NCBI GenBank assembly: GCA_900544305.1
Contig: UQUV01000022.1
Coordinates: forward strand, 1 to 48,853
DNA from: an uncultured Porphyromonadaceae bacterium
GTDB lineage: Bacteria > Bacteroidota > Bacteroidia > Bacteroidales > Muribaculaceae
DNA length: 48,853 bases
Reading direction: 5' to 3'
Within the stretch, counting starts at the first letter, position 1. Every line of letters begins with the position of its first letter. A program made the translations under genes and the position numbers. The notes under the pieces were generated by a model that saw only the letters and a program-made list of their open reading frames with translations, was not told the origin of the DNA and did not search any database. Below are positions 17,973 through 27,079 of this stretch, one piece after another.

Positions 17973-20048
17973 TCACTTTTTGTCTTCATCAGGCACCGGA
18001 GGCGGAACCGGCAATGACGCCTGTCCGTCGTTGGCAGCAGCTTCATCGTCACCTTTCGGTTCTGTCGCTGCCGGAGCTTCCGGCAACTGCTTAACCTTCT
18101 CGGCTTCGCGTTCGCGCTCAGCTTCTTCATTCTTACGGATAATCTCCTCCGTACGTGACGCCCATTTGCGCTTTCCGAAAATCTTTTCAACGTCCTCGGT
18201 GTAGATTACCTCACGATCCAACAGAATTGTTGTCAATTCCTTATGTCCGCTTGCATACTCGGTCAAAATTGCTTTGGCACGTTCATACTGCTCGCTGATA
18301 ATCCGTGACACTTCCGCATCAATTATCTTCGCCCGTTCTTCACTATACGGCTTTGAGAAACCATAGTCCTGACCGGTAGAATCGTAATAGCAAATATTTG
18401 GCAATTCCTTGCTCATACCATAGTAGGCAACCAACGCATAAGCCTGCTTCGTCACGCGTTCCAAATCGTTGGCAGCACCTGTAGAAATATGGCCGAGGAA
18501 GAGTTCTTCAGCGGCACGACCGCCAAGTGTAGAACAAATCTGGTCAAGGATAGCCTGTTCGGTTGTTATCTGTCGTTCTTCTGGCAAATACCAGGCTGCA
18601 CCCAATGCCTTGCCACGCGGTACAATTGTCACCTTAATCAACGGGTTGGCATATTTCAAATGCCAGCTGATAGTGGCGTGTCCGGCTTCGTGAATGGCAA
18701 TTGATTCACGCTCTTCTTCGGTTGTGATTTTCGAGCGTTTCTCCAAACCTCCGACAATGCGGTCGACAGCATCCATAAAGTCCTGCTTTTCCACCACTGG
18801 TTTGTTGCGACGGGCAGCAATCAAAGCCGCTTCGTTGCAGACATTCGCAATATCCGCACCGGAGAACCCCGGAGTCTGGCGTGACAGCAAATCAACATCG
18901 ACACTGCTGTCAATCTTCACATTTCTCAAATGCACCTGGAAGATTTCCTTTCGGTCGTTCAAGTCCGGAAGGTCGACATAAATCTGACGGTCGAAACGTC
19001 CGGCACGCAACAGCGCCTTATCGAGAATATCGGCACGGTTGGTAGCAGCAAGCACAATGATACCGCTGTTTGTTCCAAAACCGTCCATTTCAGTCAGCAA
19101 CTGGTTCAATGTATTTTCACGTTCGTCGTTCGAACCCATGTTCGGATTACGTCCACGGGCACGGCCTACGGCGTCAATTTCATCGATAAAGATGATACAC
19201 GGAGCCTTTTCCTTTGCCTTCTTAAACAAGTCGCGCACACGTGAAGCACCAACGCCGACAAACATTTCCACAAAATCGGAACCCGACAGAGAGAAGAACG
19301 GCACATTAGCTTCGCCGGCAACGGCTTTAGCCAACAACGTCTTACCTGTTCCCGGAGGGCCTACAAGCAACGCGCCCTTAGGGATTTTACCACCGAGGTC
19401 CGTATAGCGTTTCGGATTCTTCAAGAATTCCACAATTTCCTCAATTTCCGTCTTTGCTTCGTGCAATCCGGCAACATCACAGAAAGTAACGTTCGTTCCG
19501 TTTTCCTTGTCGAAAAGCTGCGCTTTGGACTTGCCGACGTTGAATACACCGCCGTTTCCTCCGTCGCTACGCCCCATTCGCTTCATAATCAAGAACCAGA
19601 ACAGAATCAGCAGAACAATCGGACCAAACGACCACAGCAAACCGCTGTAGTTGCTGGCTTCCTTGAATTCCACTTCACCGTTGAAAACGCCCTGAGCTTC
19701 CCATTGCTCTATTTTGGTGGACATCTTGTCGGCAGAAGAGACCTTCACCAAAAGTTTGGCATTTTTCAAAGTCTTGCCTTCAACGCCCTGCCCCTTAAAC
19801 ACAGCCTTGGCAAGAGAATCGGTCATAAAAGCCTCTGCGGTATTGTCAGAATATACGATAATTTTATTAACGCCCTTGGACTCCACATATTTTTCAAACT
19901 CCGTCCAGTTCACATCCTTTTCCAAAGATGGTCCATTATTGAGCTGATACAATCCAATAAGGACGAGCATTATAATTGCGTACATCCAGAAAATATTAAA
20001 TCCGAATCTACGAACAGGATTCTTTTTTTTATTTGAATTATTATTCAT
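17973..20048 (-). CDS. ftsH: ATP-dependent zinc metalloprotease FtsH
   Basis: A 691-residue membrane-anchored AAA+ protease that degrades misfolded and regulatory proteins. Membrane helices lie at about 18-35 and 138-155, flanking a periplasmic domain. Walker A is at 230-237 (GPPGTGKT), Walker B at about 285-291 (IIFIDEID), and the zinc-site HEAGH at 453-457. The C-terminal tail is charged and proline-rich, as is common. It begins 22 bp after rsfS and is probably transcribed with it. All catalytic residues are intact. Confidence 0.97.
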   Translation of the reverse strand: MNNNSNKKKNPVRRFGFNIFWMYAIIMLVLIGLYQLNNGPSLEKDVNWTEFEKYVESKGVNKIIVYSDNTAEAFMTDSLAKAVFKGQGVEGKTLKNAKLLVKVSSADKMSTKIEQWEAQGVFNGEVEFKEASNYSGLLWSFGPIVLLILFWFLIMKRMGRSDGGNGGVFNVGKSKAQLFDKENGTNVTFCDVAGLHEAKTEIEEIVEFLKNPKRYTDLGGKIPKGALLVGPPGTGKTLLAKAVAGEANVPFFSLSGSDFVEMFVGVGASRVRDLFKKAKEKAPCIIFIDEIDAVGRARGRNPNMGSNDERENTLNQLLTEMDGFGTNSGIIVLAATNRADILDKALLRAGRFDRQIYVDLPDLNDRKEIFQVHLRNVKIDSSVDVDLLSRQTPGFSGADIANVCNEAALIAARRNKPVVEKQDFMDAVDRIVGGLEKRSKITTEEERESIAIHEAGHATISWHLKYANPLIKVTIVPRGKALGAAWYLPEERQITTEQAILDQICSTLGGRAAEELFLGHISTGAANDLERVTKQAYALVAYYGMSKELPNICYYDSTGQDYGFSKPYSEERAKIIDAEVSRIISEQYERAKAILTEYASGHKELTTILLDREVIYTEDVEKIFGKRKWASRTEEIIRKNEEAEREREAEKVKQLPEAPAATEPKGDDEAAANDGQASLPVPPPVPDEDKK

Positions 20049-20069
20049 AGCTAATTTGTTTTCCTAATA

Positions 20070-20426
20070 TTAGTCCAAATCAGGAATTTCCACAATGCGG
20101 GCATCGTTCCAAAGCTGCTCCAAATTGTAGTATTCTCTGTATTCGGGTAAAAATACATGAACATAGACTGTTCCATAATCAATCACAATCCATTGGGAAT
20201 TGCGATAACCGTCATAGTTAAACGGCTTAACACCTAACTTTTCCTGGACATACTCTCTGACAGAGTCGGCAATTGCAGAAACCTGCATTGTAGAAGTTCC
20301 CTGACAAATGACAAAATGCTCTGTTGAAACATGTTCCAGATTACTCAAATCAACATTCGTGATTTTCTTTCCTTTTCTCTCCTGAATTCCTTCTATAATA
20401 GCGTTAATCAGCTGTTCGTTGTTCAT
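20070..20426 (-). CDS. rsfS: ribosome silencing factor
   Basis: A 118-residue RsfS (Iojap/YbeB) protein. It binds uL14 on the large ribosomal subunit and blocks subunit joining when nutrients are short. Family motifs are seen in VICQGTSTMQVSAIADSV and in GYRNSQWIVIDYGTVYVHVF. Length is normal. It is the first gene of an rsfS-ftsH unit. The 535 bp upstream hold no convincing gene, so the transcript may have a long leader. Confidence 0.95.
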   Translation of the reverse strand: MNNEQLINAIIEGIQERKGKKITNVDLSNLEHVSTEHFVICQGTSTMQVSAIADSVREYVQEKLGVKPFNYDGYRNSQWIVIDYGTVYVHVFLPEYREYYNLEQLWNDARIVEIPDLD

Positions 20427-20906
20427 TTACTTGTTTAAATATTGATTATAATTCTTTGTTTGCATCAAATATTATGCCAATCCGGCTCTCATCTACACAT
20501 ACTGACAAAACCGGCCAAACGGCATATTCTCACACTTAAATCCAAATCGGTCATTAGACTTTATGGTGGATTTCGTGCTGCTGTCAGGCAGATTGATTTC
20601 TGTCTTTGTCGAAGATGTAGCGGGCTACATCGAGAAAAAGCAGGAAGCAAGATGCCGGCAGCAGTGCGGAAAGCGACTAAAGAGCCAACTAAAGCTCACT
20701 GTCGACAGCCTAACCTTGTTTGGCGATCTAATGACCGTTTTGGGTTTAAAGCGAACTGAAAAAGCAAGCGTACCTGATTTTTCCGATTCCGCACAAAGGT
20801 AGTAAAAATATCAGAAATGCAGGCCAGCCTGCAAGCCTAACTATTGCAGAAAACAATGGAATCAAAGAAATAGTTCAGCAAAGACCGATGTTTTCCAAAA
20901 GCAGAA
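20427..20906 (-). other. long non-coding region upstream of rsfS, possible structured leader
   Basis: No protein in this stretch is recognisable. A short plus-strand frame (20563-20802) has no known family and no visible promoter. On the minus strand TACCTTTG (20801-20794) fits the -7 consensus and would give rsfS a leader of about 370 nt. Inside lies a perfect hairpin, GATGTAG-CGGG-CTACATC (20614-20631). A second one, GCAGGC-CA-GCCTGC (20819-20832), lies just upstream of the -7 element. Whether this is a regulatory leader, a small RNA or decayed sequence cannot be decided here. Confidence 0.4.
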
Positions 20907-20932
20907 GGCGGCAATGTCTGCACACTGCCGCC
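20907..20932 (-). terminator. probable terminator of fabI
   Basis: GGCGGCA pairs with TGCCGCC around a 12-nt loop, 30 bp past the fabI stop. The downstream T content on the minus strand is moderate. Confidence 0.65.
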
Positions 20933-20961
20933 CTCGTCATATCTCATTCAATTCTTCTCTA

Positions 20962-21819
20962 CTATCCGTATTGGATTGTTCCGTCCGGATTACGATACAA
21001 ATCGAAGCTCTTTTCGTATTGGTCCATAGCACGCAAGCTCATACCCATGCTTGAGAAACCACCATCGTGATAGAGGTTCTGCATAGTCACCTTGCGAGTC
21101 AAATCGCTGAACATTACCACACAGTAGTCTGCACATTCGTCAGCATCAGCATTGCCAAGAGGAGACATACGGTTTGCAAAGTCCATCAGCGACTCCATAC
21201 CCTTCACACCGCTACCGGCAGTAGTCATTGTAGGAGACTGGGAAATTGTGTTGATACGCACACCCTTTTCACGGCCATAGATATAACCGAAGCTACGGGC
21301 AATTGATTCCAGCAAAGCCTTGGCATCAGCCATATCGTTGTAGCCGAACAACGTACGTTGTGCTGCAACATACGACAAAGCCAAAATGCTACCGTAGTCA
21401 TTGATAGCGTCCAGTTTTTTTGCCGACTGAATCATTTTGTGGAATGAAACGGCAGAAATATCAAGTGTTTTGTTCAACAAGTCATAATCAAGGTCATCGT
21501 ACAGGCGTTTTTTGCGTACGTTCGGTGACATACCGATAGAGTGAAGCACGAAGTCAATTTTTCCACCAAGGATTTCCATTGACTTTTTGAACACCATTTC
21601 CAAATCTTCGCAATTCGTTGCATCGGCCGGAAGAATTTCAGCATTCAATTTTTCACCGAGCTGAGAAACGTCTCCCATACGAACTGCAACCGGAGTGTTG
21701 GACAATGTAATGGTTGCACCTTCTTCAACAGCTCTTTCAGCCACTTTCCAGGCGATACTGTTTGAATTCAGAGCTCCAAAAATTACTCCGCGTTTACCTT
21801 TAAGCAAGTTAAAACTCAT
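20962..21819 (-). CDS. fabI: enoyl-ACP reductase (NADH), FabI
   Basis: A 285-residue short-chain dehydrogenase-type enzyme that carries out the last reduction in each round of type II fatty-acid synthesis. It is the family inhibited by triclosan. The N-terminal cofactor-binding segment GKRGVIFGALNSNSIAWKVA is the divergent FabI Rossmann motif. The catalytic pair fits Y160 and K167 (YNDMADAK), seven residues apart as in E. coli FabI. Length is slightly above the E. coli enzyme. It is a single-gene unit with its own -7 element and terminator. Confidence 0.96.
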   Translation of the reverse strand: MSFNLLKGKRGVIFGALNSNSIAWKVAERAVEEGATITLSNTPVAVRMGDVSQLGEKLNAEILPADATNCEDLEMVFKKSMEILGGKIDFVLHSIGMSPNVRKKRLYDDLDYDLLNKTLDISAVSFHKMIQSAKKLDAINDYGSILALSYVAAQRTLFGYNDMADAKALLESIARSFGYIYGREKGVRINTISQSPTMTTAGSGVKGMESLMDFANRMSPLGNADADECADYCVVMFSDLTRKVTMQNLYHDGGFSSMGMSLRAMDQYEKSFDLYRNPDGTIQYG

Positions 21820-21918
21820 AAATTTAATTCTTGTTTAATAAAAAAACGTTTTAAACGAACCCCGACCGAAACAATACCGAAAACACGGATTTTTCAAAGT
21901 CAAGATTCAATTCGGTTA

Positions 21919-21926
21919 CAAAGATA
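21919..21926 (-). promoter_or_regulatory. -7 promoter element of fabI
   Basis: TATCTTTG on the minus strand fits TAnnTTTG. It leaves a leader of about 95 nt, and no -33 TTG is found at the usual distance. Confidence 0.6.
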
Positions 21927-21965
21927 GCGATTTTTTTATCATCATTAATACTTTTTCAAAATAAA

Positions 21966-21995
21966 ATGGGTCCTACCCATGAAGGCAGGACCCAT
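21966..21995 (-). terminator. intrinsic terminator of the ECF sigma gene
   Basis: The perfect stem ATGGGTCCT / AGGACCCAT is followed on the minus strand by TTTATTTTG. Confidence 0.88.
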
Positions 21996-22019
21996 CTGTA
22001 ACTGTTTGGAAACGATTTT

Positions 22020-22529
22020 CTATCTGTAATCTTTCAGTTGCGACTGCAATTTCTGCTTCGCGAAGAAAATTCGGCTTTTCACTGTACCCAACGGCAAATC
22101 CATGTGTTCGGCAATCTCCTGATACTTATATCCGGAAAAATGCATCATGAACGGAATGCGGTAATCATCGGGCAACTCCGCAACCACTTTCGAAACCTCC
22201 GTCAAGGCATAGGAGTTGTCGGGAGTTTCCGGACTCTCCACCTGCGGAAGATTCAGTTGATACAAATCGTCGCTTTTATCTACAATAGTCTGGGTTCTGA
22301 CAATACGGCGGTAATTGTTGATAAACAAGTTACGCATAATTGTAAACACCCAACTCTTAAAATTCGAATCATCTACATATTTCTTTTCATTAGCCAACGC
22401 CTTACAGGTTGTATCTTGCAATAAATCGTGAGCGTCATCGTAATCTGAAGTCAATTTGTAGGCAAACGAAAGAAGATTGTCCTGCAATCCAAGCAATCTC
22501 TTTTGGAAATCTGATAAGCCCATAGTCAT
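22020..22529 (-). CDS. ECF-type RNA polymerase sigma factor
   Basis: A 169-residue sigma-70 family factor of the ECF group. Region 2 (about 20-85) contains DDAHDLLQDTTCKALAN and SWVFTIMRNLFINNYRR. Region 4 (about 110-165) contains the HTH GYKYQEIAEHMDLPLGTVKSRIF. The frame opens earlier, at 22580, but a complete promoter (TTG, 20 bp, TAAGTTTG) lies across the first codons of that longer form, so a start at 22529 (MTMGLSDF) is chosen. The Met at 22523 is also possible. No anti-sigma gene lies next to it: the downstream neighbour is fabI and the upstream one the phosphate operon. Its regulon is unknown. Confidence 0.92.
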   Translation of the reverse strand: MTMGLSDFQKRLLGLQDNLLSFAYKLTSDYDDAHDLLQDTTCKALANEKKYVDDSNFKSWVFTIMRNLFINNYRRIVRTQTIVDKSDDLYQLNLPQVESPETPDNSYALTEVSKVVAELPDDYRIPFMMHFSGYKYQEIAEHMDLPLGTVKSRIFFAKQKLQSQLKDYR

Positions 22530-22549
22530 AAATTTTAATTGATTCATAA

Positions 22550-22580
22550 CAAACTTACAATTTAATTTCCTGCTTTCCAA
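22550..22580 (-). promoter_or_regulatory. promoter of the ECF sigma gene
   Basis: On the minus strand TTG (22580-22578) is followed after 20 bp by TAAGTTTG (22557-22550). Both elements fit the vegetative consensus, and they decide the start codon of the sigma gene. Confidence 0.75.
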
Positions 22581-22659
22581 GAAATAATGCCTTAATTATT
22601 GCAATTTCACTATTATTAATGAAAAAATATGCTTTTGATGATAATCATCACAAATTTCT

Positions 22660-24951
22660 CTAATTTTCAGCAGTTTCCAACGCTGGAGAAGCCGTATTTT
22701 GAGTGTTCTCCGGAGTTTCGCGCGATTCACCTGTTTCAATCTTCGAGAGGAAATAGCCCTGTGACTTAATCAGGTTACGCGACTGCAACACCATCGTCTT
22801 CGTTTCCGTCAAGATATTCAGATACAGAATACTTGCCTTCGTGCTCGACTGCTCTTCTTTCAAACGGCGAATCTGATGCTTGATAGCCTCGGCAATGACA
22901 CCGAACAAATTGTCGCGCATTACCAGCACATCATTCAAATCGGAGAAATCCTTTTCACGCAACATGGAGTTAATCTTGTTGAAGATATTGTCCACGCCGT
23001 CATTCACAAGCTTCAAGTCGTAGATTTGTTCTTTCGTAAAGCCCTTGTGGTGGTTATCGATATGTTCGAATGCCGGACGGGTGCAATGGAGCAACGCCTT
23101 TGTCACTTCCGTCAAGTAGTCAACCACCTGAATGTAGAAGTGTCCGGTTTCGATATTCATGTCTTCAAGTTTCTTCAGCGTCTTGAACACCTGATGCTTG
23201 CGTTCATTTGCCTGACGGTAGAGCTGTTCCGATTCCGTCTTTGTTTCTTTCAGCAAACGGCGGTTTTCAGTGAACAAGGCCACAAGCATGTGATTGTAAA
23301 TGCTTGAAATCTGTTCCATCGTGTTGCAGACTTCCTGTGTGCAGGAATAAAGAACATCCGTGTCTTGCTTAACTTCCTTAACGTCGGTAGTCAAAGATGT
23401 TTCTTCTTTTTCTTTCTTCTTGAAAATCAAGCTGTGGCAAAGGATATAACCGCAAAGGAGCACCATCAACGCCAGGGCAATCCAGCCTCCCCATACAAGG
23501 AAGAGTACCATCACGAATGAAATCGTCACACCTGCCAACGCTGTGATAAACCAACCCATGATTACCACCATCACACCCGTGATACGGTAAACGGCACTGT
23601 CACGTCCCCAAGCACGGTCGGCCAATGAAGAACCCATTGAAACCATGAAGATAACATAAGTAGTTGACAACGGAAGTTTCAACGATGTACCCAAGCAAAT
23701 CAAACTTGAAGCAGCTGTCAAGTTAACCACCGCACGGATGAAGTCGTATGACACATTCGATGTATCGACAGAGGTATCAGGGATAAAGCGTGTATTCAAT
23801 TTGTCCAACACCTTTTTCGGCACAACCATCTTGAACACATCATTCAAACGGATGGCAAGGCTAACCAACGCGCGGGAAATCTTGGTAGAACCGAAACGTT
23901 CGTCCTCATCGTTCTGCGAAGACAGGCTCAACTGTGTTTCGGCTACCTTCATGGCATCTTTCGACAAGAACAGCGTCACAATCATTACCACACCACTGGC
24001 AATCAAGAAATAGATATTTACATGAGCCGGCTCTGTCAACTTTGTCATCAGCATGTTCATGTCACCGCTTTCCAATGCTATGAAATAGCTGTCGATACCA
24101 GCCATCGGCACACCGATAAAGTTCACCAAGTCGTTACCGGCAAAAGCCAAAGCCAAAGCAAACGTACCGGAAAGGATCGTAAACTTCATGATATTCCAGC
24201 CGAGGCGTTGCATCACCCAAAGCAACAATGAAGAAACCGCCCAGATAATAAACAAAGACACTACAATGTTGTCGTTAATCATGTGGTTCAACTCCGGAGT
24301 AATCAAGCCCGAGCTCTTCAAACCTTTGAAGATGGCAAAGTAAACGATACCTACGATAGAAATACCGCACCAGACAGCACCATAACGCTTCAACGACTTG
24401 GCATAGCGGAAAGAGAAAATCACACGGGAAATATACATCAGTATCGCACCGACTGTAAAGGCAATGACAACTGACGACAAAATACCCGAAATGATAACCA
24501 TCGCCTTACCTGCATTGATAAACTGACCCAAATCGGCAAACGACAATGCCGGGTCGTTATAAATCTTGTAGATGGCAACCGCAAGCGAAGAACCCAAAAG
24601 TTCGAACACCAGCGAAACGGTGGTTGATGTCGGCAATCCGAGCGAGTTGAACGTATGCAACAAAATCACATCCGACAACATAATACCCACAAACAGAATC
24701 ATAATGTCGGAGAAAGTAAACATACCCGGATGGAACACACCGTTACGCGCCACTTCCATCATACCGTTGGATGTAATCACACCCAACATAATACCAAACG
24801 AAGCAACCGTGAGAATTACCCATTTTTTTGCAACTTTTGAACCCAATGCGGAATTCAGGAAGTTGATGGCATCATTGGAGACACCTACAATCAAATCCAG
24901 AATCGCCAATATGGCGAGGATGATTACAATAACTGTGAAAATAGGACTCAT
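22660..24951 (-). CDS. PiT-family inorganic phosphate transporter with C-terminal PhoU-like helical domain
   Basis: A 763-residue PHO-4/PiT permease that takes up phosphate with H+ or Na+. The N-terminal half carries the family motif GVSNDAINFLNSALGS, and the inverted second copy lies near AVNLTAASSLICLGTSLKLPLSTTYVIF. About ten to twelve membrane helices are visible up to residue 510. The last 250 residues are soluble and helical (VCNTMEQISSIYNHML onward), like a fused PhoU-type domain, and make the protein far longer than E. coli PitA. It is the last gene of the porin-regulator-kinase operon, 15 bp after the kinase. A regulatory role for the tail is inferred. Confidence 0.92.
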   Translation of the reverse strand: MSPIFTVIVIILAILAILDLIVGVSNDAINFLNSALGSKVAKKWVILTVASFGIMLGVITSNGMMEVARNGVFHPGMFTFSDIMILFVGIMLSDVILLHTFNSLGLPTSTTVSLVFELLGSSLAVAIYKIYNDPALSFADLGQFINAGKAMVIISGILSSVVIAFTVGAILMYISRVIFSFRYAKSLKRYGAVWCGISIVGIVYFAIFKGLKSSGLITPELNHMINDNIVVSLFIIWAVSSLLLWVMQRLGWNIMKFTILSGTFALALAFAGNDLVNFIGVPMAGIDSYFIALESGDMNMLMTKLTEPAHVNIYFLIASGVVMIVTLFLSKDAMKVAETQLSLSSQNDEDERFGSTKISRALVSLAIRLNDVFKMVVPKKVLDKLNTRFIPDTSVDTSNVSYDFIRAVVNLTAASSLICLGTSLKLPLSTTYVIFMVSMGSSLADRAWGRDSAVYRITGVMVVIMGWFITALAGVTISFVMVLFLVWGGWIALALMVLLCGYILCHSLIFKKKEKEETSLTTDVKEVKQDTDVLYSCTQEVCNTMEQISSIYNHMLVALFTENRRLLKETKTESEQLYRQANERKHQVFKTLKKLEDMNIETGHFYIQVVDYLTEVTKALLHCTRPAFEHIDNHHKGFTKEQIYDLKLVNDGVDNIFNKINSMLREKDFSDLNDVLVMRDNLFGVIAEAIKHQIRRLKEEQSSTKASILYLNILTETKTMVLQSRNLIKSQGYFLSKIETGESRETPENTQNTASPALETAEN

Positions 24952-24965
24952 ATTATTTGATTTTA

Positions 24966-26405
24966 TTATTTATGCAATGAGAAAATGAATTCCAAACCTG
25001 CAAATTTTCTGTTTTGTGCGGTGATTTCACCATTGTGGAACAACACTGAATTACGAACTATCGACAAACCTAAGCCTGTTCCGCCCGATTTGCGCGAACG
25101 TCCACTGTCAATACGGTAGAAACGTTCAAAAATCTTCGACAGATGCTCATCGGCAACTCCCGTTCCGTTGTCGTAATAATCAAACCAATAGAACTCGTCC
25201 GTCTCTTTTATCAGCGAAATGAAAATGTCACGGCCGCCAGAATACTGAATAGAGTTGTTGACAAGATTTCTGAAAATTGCATCAATCAGCTGTTTGTTAC
25301 CTTTCACAACCACATTGTCAGGAACCGTAACGTTGATACGCATTTTTTCCTCTACGCTATAGCTGTCAACTTCTTCACATATTTCCTTAATGACATTGGC
25401 CACATTCACCTCTGCCACTTCAAGCGTGCTCTTGGCATCCGTGATGCGCGTAATCAATGCCACATCCTGCAACAGATCGTTCAGGCGCATAGTGTTGTTA
25501 TAGCCTGATTCCAGCAGACGGTGTGTCGTTTCTGCGTCCAGATTATTATTGAGAAGCGTTTCAAAACAGCCCCTGATAGCCTGAACCGGAGTTTTCAGTT
25601 CATGGTTGATATTGCTGGTGAGTTGATGTTTGATACGAATTTTTTCCTTTTCTTCGAAGAGGGTTTCCTGCAAACTCTTGTCGCGTTCAATGGCCGTTTG
25701 CTTCAAGTCCTTATACATATTTATAATGACGGAAGAAACTTCACCCAACTCGTCGTCAGAGAAACTTGACGTATCATAGTCCAGAATGTTACCATCTTTT
25801 GCAGCATTGGCAAAATCGCGTAGATTGGTGACAGCCAGACTGATCCGACGAATAGCAAAGAACAGAATGATATTGATAATCAAAGTTACGCACAACACAA
25901 CCCATACGAAACCAAGGTCGCCCTGCAGCACTTCCGTCAATGTCACACCATAGGGAACTGCCGTACGAACCACAATCTTGTCACCGGCTGTGGCAGAATA
26001 GAAATACTCCTGATTGTCGGCTTCCGACTGACGGCGGATAGTGTAGCCATGGCCTTTTTCCATTGCCTGGACAATCTCATGACGCGTACCGTGATTGGAA
26101 AGTTTATCTTCCTGATCGGAAGACGTGTCGAACAATACCACACCTTTGTGGTCAAGAATTGTAATACGGACAGAGTCGGCGGCAAGCGAATGAGTCAATG
26201 CCGAGTCCAACTTCAGCCCGTTTTCAGCATACGCTTCCAGGAGCATCGTGTTATACACCTGAAGACGTGCGTCGAGTTTCTCTACCTGATACTCGCGTTC
26301 ACGTGAATATTGGATTGTGACAAACACAAAGAACAAAATCCACAAAAACACGTTCACGATAAAGAACATCCGAGTCTGATAGCTAAATGTCTTCTTTAAA
26401 GCCAT
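24966..26405 (-). CDS. sensor histidine kinase, PhoR-like
   Basis: A 479-residue membrane histidine kinase. Two membrane helices at about 13-31 and 166-184 enclose a periplasmic sensor domain of about 135 residues. A HAMP-like linker (about 185-240) precedes the dimerisation domain with phosphoacceptor H268 (NINHELKTPVQ). The ATPase domain shows an N box (NLVNNSIQYS), DNGTGVA and GGTGLGLSIV. The start codon overlaps the end of the regulator gene by 23 bp, so the two are translationally coupled. Operon partners point to phosphate limitation as the signal, which is inferred. The RprX kinase of Bacteroides is a related alternative name, but the match is not established here. Confidence 0.92.
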   Translation of the reverse strand: MALKKTFSYQTRMFFIVNVFLWILFFVFVTIQYSREREYQVEKLDARLQVYNTMLLEAYAENGLKLDSALTHSLAADSVRITILDHKGVVLFDTSSDQEDKLSNHGTRHEIVQAMEKGHGYTIRRQSEADNQEYFYSATAGDKIVVRTAVPYGVTLTEVLQGDLGFVWVVLCVTLIINIILFFAIRRISLAVTNLRDFANAAKDGNILDYDTSSFSDDELGEVSSVIINMYKDLKQTAIERDKSLQETLFEEKEKIRIKHQLTSNINHELKTPVQAIRGCFETLLNNNLDAETTHRLLESGYNNTMRLNDLLQDVALITRITDAKSTLEVAEVNVANVIKEICEEVDSYSVEEKMRINVTVPDNVVVKGNKQLIDAIFRNLVNNSIQYSGGRDIFISLIKETDEFYWFDYYDNGTGVADEHLSKIFERFYRIDSGRSRKSGGTGLGLSIVRNSVLFHNGEITAQNRKFAGLEFIFSLHK

Positions 26406-27069
26406 AACCGTATCCTTGTTTAGTTGTTATTTTTGATTCATATTCTCCTAATTTTTTTCTCAAACGATTTATGTTGACATCAATCGTGCGGTCGACAACA
26501 TATATGTTCTTGTCCCAAATGCGATCCAGAATTTCTTCGCGGGAAAAGACTTTTCCACGGTTTGTCAGGAAAAGATAGAGCAAATCGTATTCTTTCTTCG
26601 TCAGGGAAACTTCCTCACCGTTGATTGTGCATGTGCGGGAATCGTGGCGCAGAATAAGGCCTTTATATTGCACAATGGATGCAGGAACAACATGCGAACG
26701 TTTCAGCAGGCTCTGTACACGGAGCACAAACTCACGCATGGAAAAAGGTTTTTTGATATAGTCGTCAGCACCACGTGTAAAACCGTCGACGAGCGAAGCC
26801 TCCTCCTCGATAGCCGTACATACGATAATCGGCTTGTCGGCAATTTCAGGAGTATTGCGGACACGGCTTACAAGTTCCAGTCCGCTCATATCGCCCATCA
26901 TAATGTCAAACACAAGCAATGAATATTGCGAAAGGGGCATTTTCAGCGCGCTTTCGGCGGAATGAGCCATATCCACGGAATATCCGGCAAGCTCCAGATT
27001 GATTTTCATCAACTCGCAAATTGACAGTTCATCGTCAACTACAAGTATCTTTATTGTGGAATTATCCAT
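26383..27069 (-). CDS. response regulator, OmpR/PhoB family
   Basis: A 228-residue two-component regulator. The receiver domain (1-120) has the acidic pocket D12-D13, the phosphorylation site D55 (LLVFDIMMGD) and the conserved lysine near 106 (DDYIKKPFS). The C-terminal winged HTH (about 130-225) has the OmpR-type signature YVVDRTIDVNINRLRKKL. It lies 11 bp after the porin gene and overlaps the kinase gene. Its likely binding site is the TGTAAC repeat array upstream of the operon. Calling it a PhoB orthologue is inferred from its neighbours rather than from unique motifs. Confidence 0.92.
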   Translation of the reverse strand: MDNSTIKILVVDDELSICELMKINLELAGYSVDMAHSAESALKMPLSQYSLLVFDIMMGDMSGLELVSRVRNTPEIADKPIIVCTAIEEEASLVDGFTRGADDYIKKPFSMREFVLRVQSLLKRSHVVPASIVQYKGLILRHDSRTCTINGEEVSLTKKEYDLLYLFLTNRGKVFSREEILDRIWDKNIYVVDRTIDVNINRLRKKLGEYESKITTKQGYGYGFKEDI

Positions 27070-27079
27070 ATTGTTTAAA

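Noticed and set aside
20563..20802. 79-codon plus-strand frame upstream of fabI and rsfS
   Set aside because: No family, no promoter, and it contains a perfect palindrome that is better explained as RNA or DNA structure. Kept only as part of the non-coding region.
22637..22649. GATGAT-A-ATCATC as terminator of the phosphate operon
   Set aside because: The stem is weak and A/T-rich, and no T-run follows it on the minus strand.
24966..27069. Naming the two-component pair RprXY
   Set aside because: The receiver and HTH motifs are general for the OmpR/PhoB family, and the regulator does not look like the RprY sequence I recall. Operon partners favour a PhoBR-like role, so no symbol was assigned.
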